From assembly GCA_012295275.1 (NCBI GenBank), contig CM022674.1, positions 16,944,897 to 17,008,896 of the forward strand: a stretch of 64,000 nt of DNA. Reading direction: 5' to 3'. The translations under genes and the position numbers were made by a program. Position 1 is the stretch's first letter. Every line of letters begins with the position of its first letter. Below are positions 32,486 through 45,574 of this stretch, piece after piece. The notes beneath the pieces are model-generated. The model saw only the letters and a program-made list of their open reading frames with translations. It ran no database searches and had not been told where the DNA came from. The DNA comes from Chrysomallon squamiferum. Its lineage: Eukaryota > Mollusca > Gastropoda > Neomphalida > Peltospiridae.

Positions 32486-35400
32486 CTAAATATTAATGCA
32501 AAGCAACACAAATACAGCAAATATTGCACTTCTATGTAACGAACCTTGACAACGTGTCTCAACATCGGAACTGTGAATACATTGATTGTTTCTCCAAGCA
32601 AGAAAACTACACAATTCAACAGATGTTTCATTTCCTTCACACTGAAGACTTTCTAACCATATTTGATCTGTACCTTCTCCAAAGTATGGTGGATAATTTG
32701 TAAAAACCACGCCTCCGTCACTGAAATATATATAATAAATCATGATACATTGCTGATCATCTATTAAAGTAAGCATTTTAACCAAATTTAATTCCCATAG
32801 TTTTATTTTAGAATCAGGCTATAATGAAACGAGTCTCTGTTAGAGAATGAAGAATGGAATCTATCTTATTAAGTTATTTTATTGGAATGGTATTTATTTA
32901 AAGCAAAATAATGAGAAAAGAAATAAGTATTCTTGTCTGTGAGAACTTAACAAAGTAGGATTTTTTTTCTTCTTTCTTCAATTTGATCTCGTCTGAAGCG
33001 ATAGCGGGAATAACGGAAACTGTTTCATCTTTTATAATCATAAAAAAGCCAAAGGTTTTAATGCTAACCTCTTAACTAGCAAGAAACCTGCCCATCAATC
33101 ATTTTGTTTCTTAACTGAAAATATGTTTTCGAGTATGGTTTACATAAGAATCGGACTCACAAAATAATAAAGTAATAGAGAATAAGCTAGTTTTGATTAC
33201 TCTAATATCTGGAGATATCAATCAGGTTGACTGTGCGATAACTGTATTTTTGAAAGAGGAAAATTTACATTAAAAACTTCTCATTATCTTAAACCAAGCG
33301 GTTAGTTGATAGATAAATGTTAACAGTTATACAGTAACATCGACTTCGGACACAAAATGTCATCACTGAACAGAGAACAGCAGCATTTCTCGTGTCAAAA
33401 CGTTCATCACAGATTATCAAAAATATCAAAAGTTATATAGTAATACACACCGATCAAATGGCTGATTAATATAATAATAGTAGTAGTAGTTGTTGTTGTT
33501 GTTGTAGCAGCAGCAACAGCAGCAGTAGTCAATAATACGTTCGTAGAACGGAATATTTCACAAAAATAGGTGTGTTTTTTTTCCGACTAAATCACATCAT
33601 TGAACACAGAACACCAGCATCTCTTGTGTCAAAACCAGATCTACAAATTGTTCTCCACGTCCCGTTTACTTGAATCTCAACTCGACCTTGTGTTGGTTTT
33701 CCTCTTCCATTCACTAAGCATACTGGGACTGAAATAATAACAGGCTACATATGATCTCTGAGTAAGAATATAACGATTTGTTTAATTAAAAAAAGAAACA
33801 CACACACACACACATACACAGATATTTGGTAGTAAACGTAAAGTTGAGTAAAATAAAGATTTCGCTCTATCTCTAGTTTTCCTATAAATCGGCAACCAAT
33901 ATTTCTAATATTAATGTATTCAAAGATTCAAATCTATAAAGATACACTAATTCACTGACTTATAGGTTTTGAGATAATAATTCAGCCTGAAGTTTTTTTG
34001 TTTTTTTTTTGAGAAATATTTAATTTTTCCACAACTGGAGACCTATCTATGTCTAAGTTATCTTATTCAAGTACGTACGTTTTATTCATTTTATTTATTT
34101 ATTTTTTATTTTTTCAAAATTTTTCCTTCAGGGAATCAGTAACCAAGACAGAAATTACTGATAATGTTGATGTTTTTTTTTATTTTTTTATTTTTTTGTT
34201 CTTGTACAAATAACAATCTGTCGTTGTTGTTTTTTTTAACTTTTTATAAATACTTTACATTTGTTACAATCGTTATGGTAAATACGATGACATAGTTCCA
34301 ATTTGTTTTAGCATTAATAAAAGAGATTGTAAAATACGTCATAAGTTCTGATATACAGGCGTCTTGTTACTATAGCTCTATTCGAAAATAATAAGTTTAA
34401 AGATAGAAAAAGTAATAAGTGTCAGAGGCTGCCAGTCCTATCCCTTTCAAAAGCTCATGTGAAGAAACTGATTTTGTGATAACAGACCAAACAACACGTA
34501 ATGTTGATGCCAACGGTACTGTCGATGAAAATCAGAACTCTGGTCATTCATCTTTACTTTTTTCTGTAATGTACCATTCGTGCTTAACAGAGTTCCACTA
34601 GACAATGGTCTGAATATCAGAATGCTAGATGTCACACAAAAATGTATCAGTAACATCAAACGTAAAAGAAAGAGCTATTCACAGCATCATCAAGGCGATA
34701 AACCAACATTCTGACATATAAAGACTGGAATAAGTCATTCGAAACTCATGCTTACGTTTCTGCTAAATATACCAACTCTGCTAGTTTAAAGGATGAACAA
34801 TCCAATCGAGTGACACTGACAAGACTCACTGCTGTGTATCATCTTGATTATGTTTCCTCATTAATTGAAAAATTCGAACACGGCACGAAACAGTTAGCCT
34901 GCATTATGTGACATATTCCATATCCTGATTTGATCAGGATACTAGATAGTTACTAATTTTCGTTTACTTTAGTATTATATGCTACTGATCCAATTTCGAG
35001 AACTTTCAGATTACATACAAACTGAGACAAGAAAGAAGCCAATGGATGTTCATAAGCTGTTGTTTAAATTCATATCCTTATAAACATTTCAATAAGCTAG
35101 ATAAGATAATGTATCTGTGAAGTCATTTATCGAAACTGATACAGAGATGCTAATGCATATTCGTGCGTTATCCTTTGAATCAGTGTCAAGAGAAAAACAA
35201 AAATGACGTATCATAATATCTGCTAGGCCATCAATATCACAAATGAAGAGCATCTACGGTTCATGCCACGATGCTTGGGATGGTTATTTGAAGGATTCAG
35301 TCACAAAATGGAAATATCCAGTGAGAAAGTGGAAAAATACAGTGTCAGTTCTAACACAGATCAGTGTACATAAAAGTAAGTTAGGCGAGCGACTCTTCAC

Positions 35401-37902
35401 TTTCAGTCTCTAAGTCCAGTAACATGTTCTGACTGAAGTAAGACTGTAGAGAACATTCAGTCAACATTTAATATGATAATTTTTTGATAACACTAATTTC
35501 AGAGTTTTTTTATCAGGCTAGCCTTCTTCAATAACTTGACCAAGAACTATCGAAATAAATTAAGACCCACAAAAATCTATACAGAAATTCAAATGAAATA
35601 ACGAATAAAATATTGTTATCTATAAAATATGGAAACGCGCTTATTTTCGTCAGCAGTATATTGAATGTTATGTCTGCACAAAAGCAGATTTAGTTTATAT
35701 ATATATGTATATAAATCTTCAAACTGAGACATATCAACAGAAAAAAAAAGAATAAATAAAAAAATAAAAATTAGTTACATCCTTTGTTTATCGCAGCATA
35801 AAAAAGATAATACAAGGATTTTGTAACCGGTCGGCTAACTAAAACCAACTGTGCACATTGTATCATAATTTTCAGGTATCACAGTTTCACAGTTGAAAGG
35901 GTGCACACTCAGATACCGAACATACTGAAAATATAGCGATTGTTTGTGTATCCTAAACAGGGACTGACGACAAATACAAATGTGTTATTATATATCGCGG
36001 GAAAATAGTTAACAAAAGTAAAGACACACATATATAAAATACGTTAAGATGTATGTTCTATTCGTCTTTGCTAAACAGATAATAATAGCGTATACTTGTG
36101 AAACACGGACTGATGCCAACCTTAAATATTTTGTCATATTGGCAGGGGAAAATACTGTGTTTCTCACTTTGCGGTTCAATATATACAACCATTGTAGATT
36201 AATGTCAATTATGTTGCAGCTTTTTTTTCTTATTTTATGTTATAACTTTATAAAGCTCTTTTCGTTTTCTGTCTATAACAATGAACATGTAATGGTACTG
36301 AAACGATACTGGCGTTACCTGTATAGCAAGTTAATGTGTGCTTTTTGTGTAGGGCAGATAAAATTATTCTCTCACTGTTAAATAAGATACACTGAAGTAT
36401 ACCCGGGTGTTACTTACGCTTGTTACCAGATCATGAAGTAGGTGGTATTCGACTTTTAGCGGGCTACTTCGTCTGGTACAGACTGATCCTCTAGTAAACA
36501 TTATCGACACATAAAAATAGTAAATGGAAATCTTTTGATAGCAAATGTTACTATTAAATAAAGAACACTGTTGTATGGGAAGAACACAAATTAATAAAAC
36601 ATAAAAATATAAGTAAAAAAATAAATCAACCACTAATAATAATAATAAGATTAATAATAATAATAATAATAAAATGGTTTATCACTGCTTTAAGAATCAA
36701 TAAGAAGCACTTTGAAATCGGACCTGCACTATTACCATTTGTATGCACATGTATTAGTAAAACACAATTTAGACAACAGTCAAACTCTTCATATTGACTT
36801 ATTCTCATATAAAAGAGAAATTCATCACACACGGATAACACATCAATTAAAATAACAGACACAACAGTCTGATTCACATAAAGCTTCAGATTTTCATTTT
36901 TATTTTATTATTTGTTTCTTACATCTCCTAGATTGGTCACTCTTAGTCTGTTCACTAAATGTCTTGTTATTATTAAGTTTACTAATTTTTATGTCTCTGC
37001 TTACAGCGATTTAAACAGCTGATTCCCACGCCTTGTTTGTGACTACAGTTGTTTCCACCCCAAGCAGAGTAGGAACAATCCTCAACACTTTCTTCATCTC
37101 CCTTACAGTCAAGTCCATCAAACCAAATAGGTCCACTGCCTTGTCCGAACTCAGATGCTTGATATAATTTCGCTTCGAAACTGAAAATAATTTTAATAAT
37201 AAGACTAATAATAATAGTAATAGTAGTAGTAGTAATAATAATAATAATAATAATAATATATAGAATAATAAGATTTATTCCTCATGTTGCTGATGGATTA
37301 TCGTGTAAAAAGTAAAACAAAAATGTAAAAGAATGTGACGAAGAAAGGAAAGCAATAATTTATAGTCGGATCATTTTCTGTAAATTTTTGATTATACGTT
37401 TTACAAATAATTTATTAATACTTATATTTCACAATTCAATTCTTCTTGAATCCGTATTTTTTCATCACCAATTTATTAATACAGCGTACACTAATTTTAG
37501 GGTTAAACATTTTCCTAAATTATTATTTGTATTATTGTATAATAATCAATAATAATTTAATGGTGTCAAAACAGTAAAAACAGAACCAAAAATAAGACAA
37601 AAAACACAATAATATTATCTCATATAATTCGAATTTTAGTGACCGTATAATAAGCATTTTAGTTAAGAAAATGGTTAAAAAAGAAAAGTGTATTAAAATT
37701 AAGATATAACGTTGCTAGATATAAATAAATAGATTATAGGAAAATATTTATTTACCTACTAAAACCCAACATGCAACAGATAACAGCAGCATCTCTGTCG
37801 TCAAATTCATTATCACACACAGTTCCCCATGTCCCGTTGTTTTCTATTTCAAGTCTGCCTCGTGTTGCAATTCCTCCTCCATTGGCCAATCGAACAGAAA
37901 CG
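32486..37902 (-). CDS. Two-SRCR-domain protein with hydrophobic C-terminus (5' incomplete)
   Basis: Minus-strand exons 37,756-37,902 and 37,005-37,180 form one SRCR domain (GRLEIENNGTWGTVCDNEF..., WGGNNCSHKQGVGISC). Exons 33,596-33,728 and 32,486-32,720 form a second (TQGRVEIQVNGTWRTIC..., QIWLESLQCEGNETSVELC), ending in a hydrophobic tail (AIFAVFVLLCINI) that may be a GPI or membrane anchor. Phases between these exons agree if the 33,596 exon ends at a GTGATT donor. The family's usual GFSR end lies just beyond it but contains TGA and lacks a donor. At the 5' end of exon 37,902 the acceptor reads CTAGCG, where the right-arm copy has TTCAG. This shifts the entry frame by one base, so this copy may be impaired. 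No signal peptide exon was found. Confidence 0.6.
33340..33412 (-). pseudogene. Partial duplicate of an SRCR first-half exon
   Basis: The minus strand reads ICDERFDTRNAAVLCSVM, a close relative of ICRSGFDTRDAGVLCSMM encoded at about 33,600-33,650. The start of the exon is missing. It looks like a local partial duplication within the intron. Confidence 0.65.
34410..34910 (+). pseudogene. Unrecognised coding-like fragment in several frames
   Basis: Frames of ordinary amino-acid composition occur one after another: about 34,419-34,600, then 34,595-34,720, then 34,720-34,908 with LTRLTAVYHLDYVSSLIEKF. The series looks like one diverged coding sequence with frameshifts. I do not recognise the family. 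It could be a transposon remnant. It ends where the dispersed repeat copy at 34,905 begins. Confidence 0.3.
34905..35675. repeat. Dispersed direct repeat, copy 2
   Basis: Diverged copy of 28,965-29,585 in the same orientation. It retains only a few bases of the furin-like exon edge (TTCCATATC), so the exon itself was not carried along or has been lost. It contains extra sequence relative to copy 1. No open reading frame of note. Confidence 0.75.
35676..37004. other. No gene supported
   Basis: SRCR-cluster intron or intergenic sequence. Open frames at 36,049-36,381 and 36,364-36,877 have no recognisable features. AAT triplets at about 36,633-36,672. Confidence 0.5.
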
Positions 37903-38160
37903 CTAGTCAGTTGAAGAAACGATCACAACACAAACTATTTTCAAAATTTCATTTGTTTTCTTTAACTGTCCGGTTCCAGATTAATTTTGGCTTTATAGAT
38001 ATACCTAAATAATATTACCAAGCGATATGACTTCAACATCGAGCTATATTATTAGCAATACATTTTTACAGTCAACTTTTACTTGTAAAATCTAGAAGCC
38101 AAATATTTGCTTTAGTATGATAGAAAAAAAAAAGACAAATAAAAGAAAAAAAAAATAATA

Positions 38161-38338
<178 letters not shown>

Positions 38339-38446
38339 AATGTCATGTGGCGTTGTTTTATAAATCAAAGAATGTTAAAGATACAGCCGATACTTTTCAC
38401 ACTAAGTGGTTCTTGCATTTCACGTTTAACGCTAAACGTTCTGTTC

Positions 38447-38988
38447 TTAAAATAGTACAAAAACAAACAACAACAACAAAACAAACAACATACTCTGAGG
38501 GTAGCAGCTAATTCCCAAATCCTGTTTATGACTATAGTTCTTTTTACCCCAGTGATAAAAAGAACAGTGATTCAATCTATTTTCATCTTTAACACAGTTA
38601 ACATCATCAACCCACACTGGTCCTGTTCCTTCTCCAAAGTGAGCATTCTTATACGTCTTTGCGTTGAATCTAGGATTTAGAAAATACAACTGATTTGTCT
38701 GATCTTCGTTAGAAATATTGGCCAATCTGTACTATGCGATTATTCAGGTTTTGTCTTATATTGTATTGCGCAAATAGAAACGTACTCATATTTTACTACT
38801 GTTTATCAATTGAACAGTTTAACTGAAAGTAAAACGTTCTTACTGACTGAATCCTAAAAGTGTACAGATAAATCCTGCGTCTTTGTCGTCAAATTTGTCA
38901 CCACAGACAGTTCCCCATGTATCGTGAAGTTTGATCTCAACTCGACCCTGTGTTGAAATACCTCCACTATTGACTAGTCTGATAAAAC
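38447..38988 (-). CDS. Single-SRCR protein with hydrophobic tail, left-arm copy (5' incomplete)
   Basis: Exons 38,844-38,988 and 38,447-38,669 join in phase. They encode an SRCR domain (STQGRVEIKLHDTWGTVCGDKF, then GPVWVDDVNCVKDENRLNHC and KQDLGISC) and a C-terminal hydrophobic run (MLFVLLLLFVFVLF) directly before the stop. That tail fits a GPI-anchor signal or a terminal membrane segment. The first exon has a proper acceptor, so a leader exon upstream (higher coordinates) is expected but was not found. Compared with the right-arm copy, all conserved cysteines are kept. Confidence 0.75.
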
Positions 38989-39222
38989 CTAATATATATA
39001 TATATATATAATTTTGATATTTCATTCTAATTTCTATATGCTATATTTAGAGAACCATAAAAATATTGGATTTCTTCATTACAGACAAACATGCAATGGT
39101 GGTCATCTGTTGGTTGAAATTACCTTCTGAAGGAAGACTGGTGTTTAAAATTATTAAACAGTACGATTATTATTATAATTTTAAATTACTAAACAATAAT
39201 AATAATAATAATAATAATATTA

Positions 39223-39253
<31 letters not shown>

Positions 39254-39264
39254 ATTTTTGATCT

Positions 39265-39927
<663 letters not shown>

Positions 39928-40053
39928 TGAAAGATAGATTGAGAGATAGATTGAGAGACAGACAGGAAAATAGGCAAATATAGACATATGTACACACACA
40001 GATAAACACACAGACAAATAGATAGGAAGAGGAGGAGGAGGAGGACGGAGTGG

Positions 40054-40173
<120 letters not shown>

Positions 40174-40223
40174 TAGAGATTTAAAGAAATGCTTGAGTAT
40201 ATGAGTGGCTTTGATTTATATAG

Positions 40224-40488
40224 AGAATAACTGGTTACTGCCTTACATCCTGTTAAGGTTTGAAGTGCCCAATCCGGCGAGGCTCTTCCATGCGATAATA
40301 TCAGATCAAAGTAAAGTATATATTTATATATATGTTTGTGTGTGTGTTAATGTGTGTGCGCGTGTCTATGTGTTCATATACAGAGCTATTGAGAGCTAGA
40401 TAGATGCATACATGCATATGTGTGTATGAGACTATATATATCTGTTTATCTATCTATCTATCTATATATCTATATGTATGTATGTATA

Positions 40489-40519
<31 letters not shown>

Positions 40520-41041
40520 GCGTGTGTGTGTATGTGTGTGTGTGTGTGTGTAATTGTCTGTGTGTATGTATATGTATATTTTTAGCGAGATACCTACCTG
40601 TCTCTCTCTTGGTACCTTTTTTCTTTTATACATTTTGACACTTTTGTTTCTCTTGCTTTCTGTTTTTAATAATCTTTGTGTTTAAGACATTATTTTAAAA
40701 TTTCCAGTTTATATTATCTACTTCGCTTTTAAATGGTTATGCTACGAGAATTTGACTAATTTGACCAAAAAAACCAAAAATAATCCTGTTTTATATTTCT
40801 CATTCATTTCTAGTTTAAGTATATCAGATTTCTATTTCGGTTAATTTTAGACCTTCCGCAGATTTCTGATACAGCATTGGATAGCAAAAATCGTAGACTC
40901 TATTATTCCGGTGGCAACATTATACACTTCACTGACCTTCACAGTGGCAAACAAAGGAAAGTTCTAACACAAAATGGAGCCAATTTGAGACGTCTGTACG
41001 TTGACCCAGAAATGAGGTAGTTAAACAGTAGTCGTAATAGC

Positions 41042-41078
<37 letters not shown>

Positions 41079-42229
41079 ATAATAGCAGTAGCAGTAGCAG
41101 AAACAGCAGTAGTAAAAGTAGTGGTAGTAAGTATACTAGTTATAGTTGTGGTGGTTTCAGAATTAGTAACTTTAATAGTAATAGCAGTTGTAGTAGAAAC
41201 AGTAGTATTTGGTTAATTCGCTGTAGTTATAGTAGTACTAACGGTATTATGTTATGAGTAGTAGCGATTGTTGTTGCTGCTGCTGTTGTTGTTCTTATTA
41301 CTGTTGGTGCTGGTGGTGGTGTTCTTCTTCTTCATTTTGTCACCGGTAGTCTCCTCTTTCTTAGTTTTCATTCCTGGAAATTTCTGATCCTAATATGACA
41401 CTTTATCTGTGTTTGAATTAAGCCTATGTCTAGGACTAAAGCGAATGCTGATATAAAAATGAATTACTAAAATTAGTTTAATGTGTTTGTCATATTTATT
41501 TTTATTATTTGTTTTCTCTTTGTGATAGGTTTATCTTTCCTGAGATTCCCACTGAAGGAATTATACATACTGACTATGATAATAAAACAACGTACACAAT
41601 TTCTGGCTTTGCAGAGATATATCATATCTCCTTTTATGCGATATGTACCCATTTTCCTTCTCTTTTGATGTTTACAATTCATTCAAATTTACGAGCCAAC
41701 AGCAGCCCATCTAATCTATATTTCTAACTAACTACCTAACCACCTAAATTAATAAATAATTACTAATTCTAAATAATAAAAAATAAAGATGAAACACATT
41801 TGTGAGATAAAGATAGAAAGATAAAGTAGTGAAAGAAAGAGAGAATTAACGAGTATGACCAGAACAGAGAGACGGAGACCATAACAAAATAAAATAAAAT
41901 AATGAAAATAAAAAAATAAAAAATAACAGACATAATTAATCCTGTTAAATGTCGGTGTATCTTGAATATGCTTATTTACTTATTTGTTTGTTTGTTTGTT
42001 TGTTTGTTTGTTTATTTATATATTTTTATTTTACTTATTTATTTATTTTGTAATTATTACCATCAGATCACAGACTAATTTGGATAAATAAGGATCAGAC
42101 GCTGTTGATATGGGAAAATGTTTGGGATGAAGATCGTGTTCAAATCCCAGTAAATACGAAAACATTTCTGGGTGATATAACTTTTATCCCATGGAATGGA
42201 ATCATGTTCACAACCATCAGTATGAAAAG
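40224..42229 (+). CDS. YWTD beta-propeller-like protein, left-arm copy (partial)
   Basis: Exons 40,224-40,310, 40,851-41,016, 41,529-41,644 and 42,067-42,229 join in phase. The protein contains LDSKNRRLYYSGGNIIHF, SGKQRKVL, RRLYVDPEMRF and a HRLIWINKDQTLLIW stretch. These recall LDL-receptor class B (YWTD) repeats: a Leu-Tyr-Tyr-Ser or Leu-Ile-Trp core, then a glycine and basic residues before Val-Leu. A typical propeller has six blades, so several exons are missing on both sides. The last donor is GTGATT. The assignment is by pattern. It could be another beta-propeller family. This copy has no stop or frameshift. Confidence 0.55.
41035..41125. repeat. (AGT)n trinucleotide repeat in propeller-gene intron
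   Basis: AGT triplets directly after exon 40,851-41,016, with related imperfect AGT/AAT triplets continuing to about 41,250. The mirror (ACT)n lies at about 56,150-56,205. Confidence 0.9.
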
Positions 42230-43115
42230 GTGATTTGATTTGACTTTTGTTTAGTGACATTAGAACAAAATTAACTATATTTAGCTACTAGCTACCTCTA
42301 AACCTACTTTACTCTTACTACAATTACTACTTCCAAAAAAAGTAATAAAATGTACATAGTCGGTACCTCTAAACCTACTATACTATTATACAATTACTAC
42401 TACTAAAAAAATAATAAGATGTACATACTAGATCCCACACGATATACGCTTACAAATAGATACTAGTACAATAAAAGAACAGTACGAACAACAAAAGCAA
42501 CAACATGACTCAGTAACAAATAAACAGAGCAACTATATAAAAACACACTCCATTCAGCAACAAAAACCGACAAAGATACAGCAACAAAAAGAAAGATAAC
42601 AAACATTTCGCCCTAAGCCAATCGCTGAAGCAAGACAGAACAAGTCATATTTCAAATGATCATTTCCCTGATGACTGTTATACGAATACACAGTTCTATT
42701 CGCCTTCTATTTCTTTCAGATGAATTGAAAGAATCAGTACGAATTACACAAAAATATCCATAATCATTACATTATTAATTAAATTATCCAAATACAGTGC
42801 AGCATCAAATATGTGTTCACGGAATTTGATTACCGTTCTGTTTGGCTTGTATATTTTTCAGCTGAACCGAGAGAAGCTGTAGGAATTATTAGAAAAGGTT
42901 TTATTTAACAAAGGACTGAAAACAGAAGCTTGTGTCAAACGTTTAATATATTTGAAGAGTTCAGTTTGGTAGTGACAGTGTCTTGGAAACATTAGTAGAA
43001 GAAATTACTAGTTTATTTGGCTCTCTCAAATAACGATTAAATTCTCTTTATGTAATTAGATTGATTTAGTTCTGAAAAGAGATACATGCATTTCAACATT
43101 GCTACCATTTATAAA

Positions 43116-43866
43116 ATGGAGATAATAAAAAAGATCCACGGGATAATATTCTGTGTTTTAGCAATTCTGATAATCGTTGTTTCTTTAGCCAATTCCGAGC
43201 TTGGAAGTCGTAAGACTTTTCGAAAGTTACCACAGTACAACGATAAGAAACCTACAGAAGATCCTTCAAAAGAATTGAACGTGTCCAGTAAACTCCACTG
43301 CGTCACAGAATGTTCCAGCTACGTCGGCTGTAAAGGATTCATCTATAACAACGGCAACGGCATGTGTTCTCTGTACAGTGAAAACTTTAATTCTCTTTCG
43401 TTTGTTAGCGAGGCAGAAACAGAATCACATGGTATGATATATTCGGTTTAGAAATAATTAATGTTATTGTTAAAGAAAGTGTTTCGATTAACTGTGTAGA
43501 GATAAATAATATTAATATTGTCACACTAAGTGTTCCCTATCATTGTGTAGATATTATTATTATTTCTACAGAAAGTGTTCCCTCTAGTTGTGTAGAGACA
43601 TTTAATTTCATTGCTGTCACAAAAAGTGTTCACTGTGACTGTGTAGAGATAAATAAAGTTATTATTATTTCAGAAAGTGTTCCATCTGACTGTGTAGAGA
43701 TAATTATGAATGGAGGTAAAACAAGCGGAGAGTATACAATTGTACCACGTGACAACAGCAGCCCAATCAGGGCGTACTGCGAAATATCTGATAATGATAG
43801 CGGTTGGCTTGTAAGTTTGAGCGATACTTTTATTCATTCTTCTATTGTTTTCATTTCATATATTAT

Positions 43867-43949
<83 letters not shown>

Positions 43950-44282
43950 ATATATATATATATTATTATTGTTTATTGATCTTTTTTTGTTACTCTCAAT
44001 AAGCAGACATGGGACCTAGTATTTCTGTTCTTCTTTTGATGTTCAGATTTTTCAGAGACGGACGGACGGATCAGAAGATTTCTACAGAACGTGGCAAGAA
44101 TACAGAGACGGATTTGGTTCATTAACTAATGAATTCTGGTTAGGTAAGAAATTAATAATAAATACTTAAAATATAAATACAAAAAGCAATAGATTAAGGG
44201 AGTAATTTCAAAAATATAATGTATCAAAGGTGTGTGTGTATGTATGTGTGTATGTGTCTGCGTATGTTTGTGAATGAGTAAG

Positions 44283-44315
<33 letters not shown>

Positions 44316-44783
44316 AACAACAACAACAGAAAAAGAACAATTTTATTAAAAACAGTGAATCCACATAAAAGTGTGAAAAAAAGAAACAATGAAAAATATC
44401 GATATATGCTTATTCATTGAACCATAGATTTATCGAGTATCTGTCTCATTTATCTTGCCAGGCAATGAGAACATACATCGGTTGACCAGACAGGGTTACT
44501 ACGATCTGAAAATTGACTTGGAAGATTTTGAAGGAAACACGAAATTTGCTGTCTACAAAAATTTCTCAATAACTGGAGAAGATGATTTTTATCGCTTATC
44601 AGTGGAAAAATACAGAGGAAATGCAGGTAATTTAAATACATTTTTGTTGTATTTTTCAACTGATATCAGGTAAATAATAACAAATAAATGCAGTTAAGTA
44701 ATACGTTTATTAATATTATAGTAAAATTCATATATAATCAATGAGTGTACATCGACAGATAATATATTTGTTTATGTAGAAAA

Positions 44784-44826
<43 letters not shown>

Positions 44827-44829
44827 AAA

Positions 44830-44904
<75 letters not shown>

Positions 44905-44941
44905 CACACAAACATATATAGACACGCACAAAAACACAGTA

Positions 44942-45014
<73 letters not shown>

Positions 45015-45574
45015 ACAATATATTTTTATGGGTAGAAAAAAACATTATTAAAGATAAAATAAAATAATATATTTATAAAGATATAAAACAATATCTATCT
45101 ATCTATCTATCTATCTATATATGCATACTTATATATGTAGATAAAACTAAATACTTATTTAAGAATATTTATTACGAATCCGGTTTACTCACAGAAACAT
45201 TAAGTATTTCGTTTAGAGAAAAGTCGTGGTCGTTGCTATTGCTGCTATATATCGGAAAACTGATTGACACGAATGTGATTCTAATAATAATAGAATGTTT
45301 ACTTGTAGGTGATGCCTTGATAAACACTGTAACAGATAACGTTCATCACAATGGTATCAGATTCTCTACAAAGGACAATGGTAATTCATGTGCTAGGGGT
45401 TATAAGGGAGGCTGGTGGTACAATCGCTGTCATTCGGCCAATCTGAACGGTCTGTACCTCAATGGAACCAATGATTTATTTGGTGTTGGAATCAACTGGT
45501 CGCCATGGAGAGGCTATTACTATTCACTGAAGAAAACTGTAATGAAAATTCGTCCATCTTCTGTTTTGAACTAA
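43116..45574 (+). CDS. Secreted PAN/apple-fibrinogen-domain (FReD) lectin-like protein, gene 1
   Basis: Exons 43,116-43,431, 43,674-43,810, 44,047-44,143, 44,462-44,626 and 45,309-45,574 join in phase to 326 codons. Exon 1 encodes a signal peptide ([18 protein letters not shown]) and a four-cysteine PAN/apple-like module ([19 protein letters not shown]). Exons 2-5 encode a fibrinogen-related domain: [54 protein letters not shown] and [12 protein letters not shown]. Four FReD cysteines are present. The usual Asp-rich calcium site is reduced to [10 protein letters not shown]. An ATG 30 nt upstream (43,086) is in frame. I prefer 43,116 because it places the hydrophobic core properly and has A at -3. 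FReD proteins act as secreted recognition lectins in invertebrate immunity. The PAN-FReD pairing is what I see here. Introns hold (TC)n and (TA)n tracts. Confidence 0.88.
43473..43700 (+). repeat. Tandem decoy copies of the FReD exon 2 acceptor
   Basis: The real exon 2 starts at 43,674 (CAG then AAAGTGTTCCATCTGACTGT). Diverged copies of the same 40-bp edge lie upstream at about 43,473-43,510, 43,518-43,555, 43,566-43,606 and 43,615-43,656. Each has (A)AGTGTT followed by TGTGTAGA. The 43,566 copy still has CTACAG in front and could compete as an acceptor. The right-arm gene has a single copy, so the expansion is specific to this arm. Confidence 0.8.
43870..43947. repeat. (TC)n microsatellite in FReD gene 1 intron 2
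   Basis: Pure CT tract starting about 60 bp after the exon 2 donor. The mirror (GA)n in gene 2 is at about 53,330-53,406, so the tract is shared by both paralogues. Confidence 0.95.
44785..45118. repeat. (TA)n / (TCTA)n / (GATA)n block in FReD gene 1 intron 4
   Basis: Several TA runs and tetranucleotide runs that are mutually complementary (TCTA at about 44,831-44,860 and 45,095-45,117, TAGA at about 44,970-45,013), so it could form hairpins. Mirrored with different lengths at about 52,110-52,460. Confidence 0.93.

Noticed and set aside
36049-36381. Open frame sharing GENTVF with the end of the ZNFX1-like pseudogene
   Set aside because: The match is six residues only and the flanks do not align, so I treat it as coincidence.
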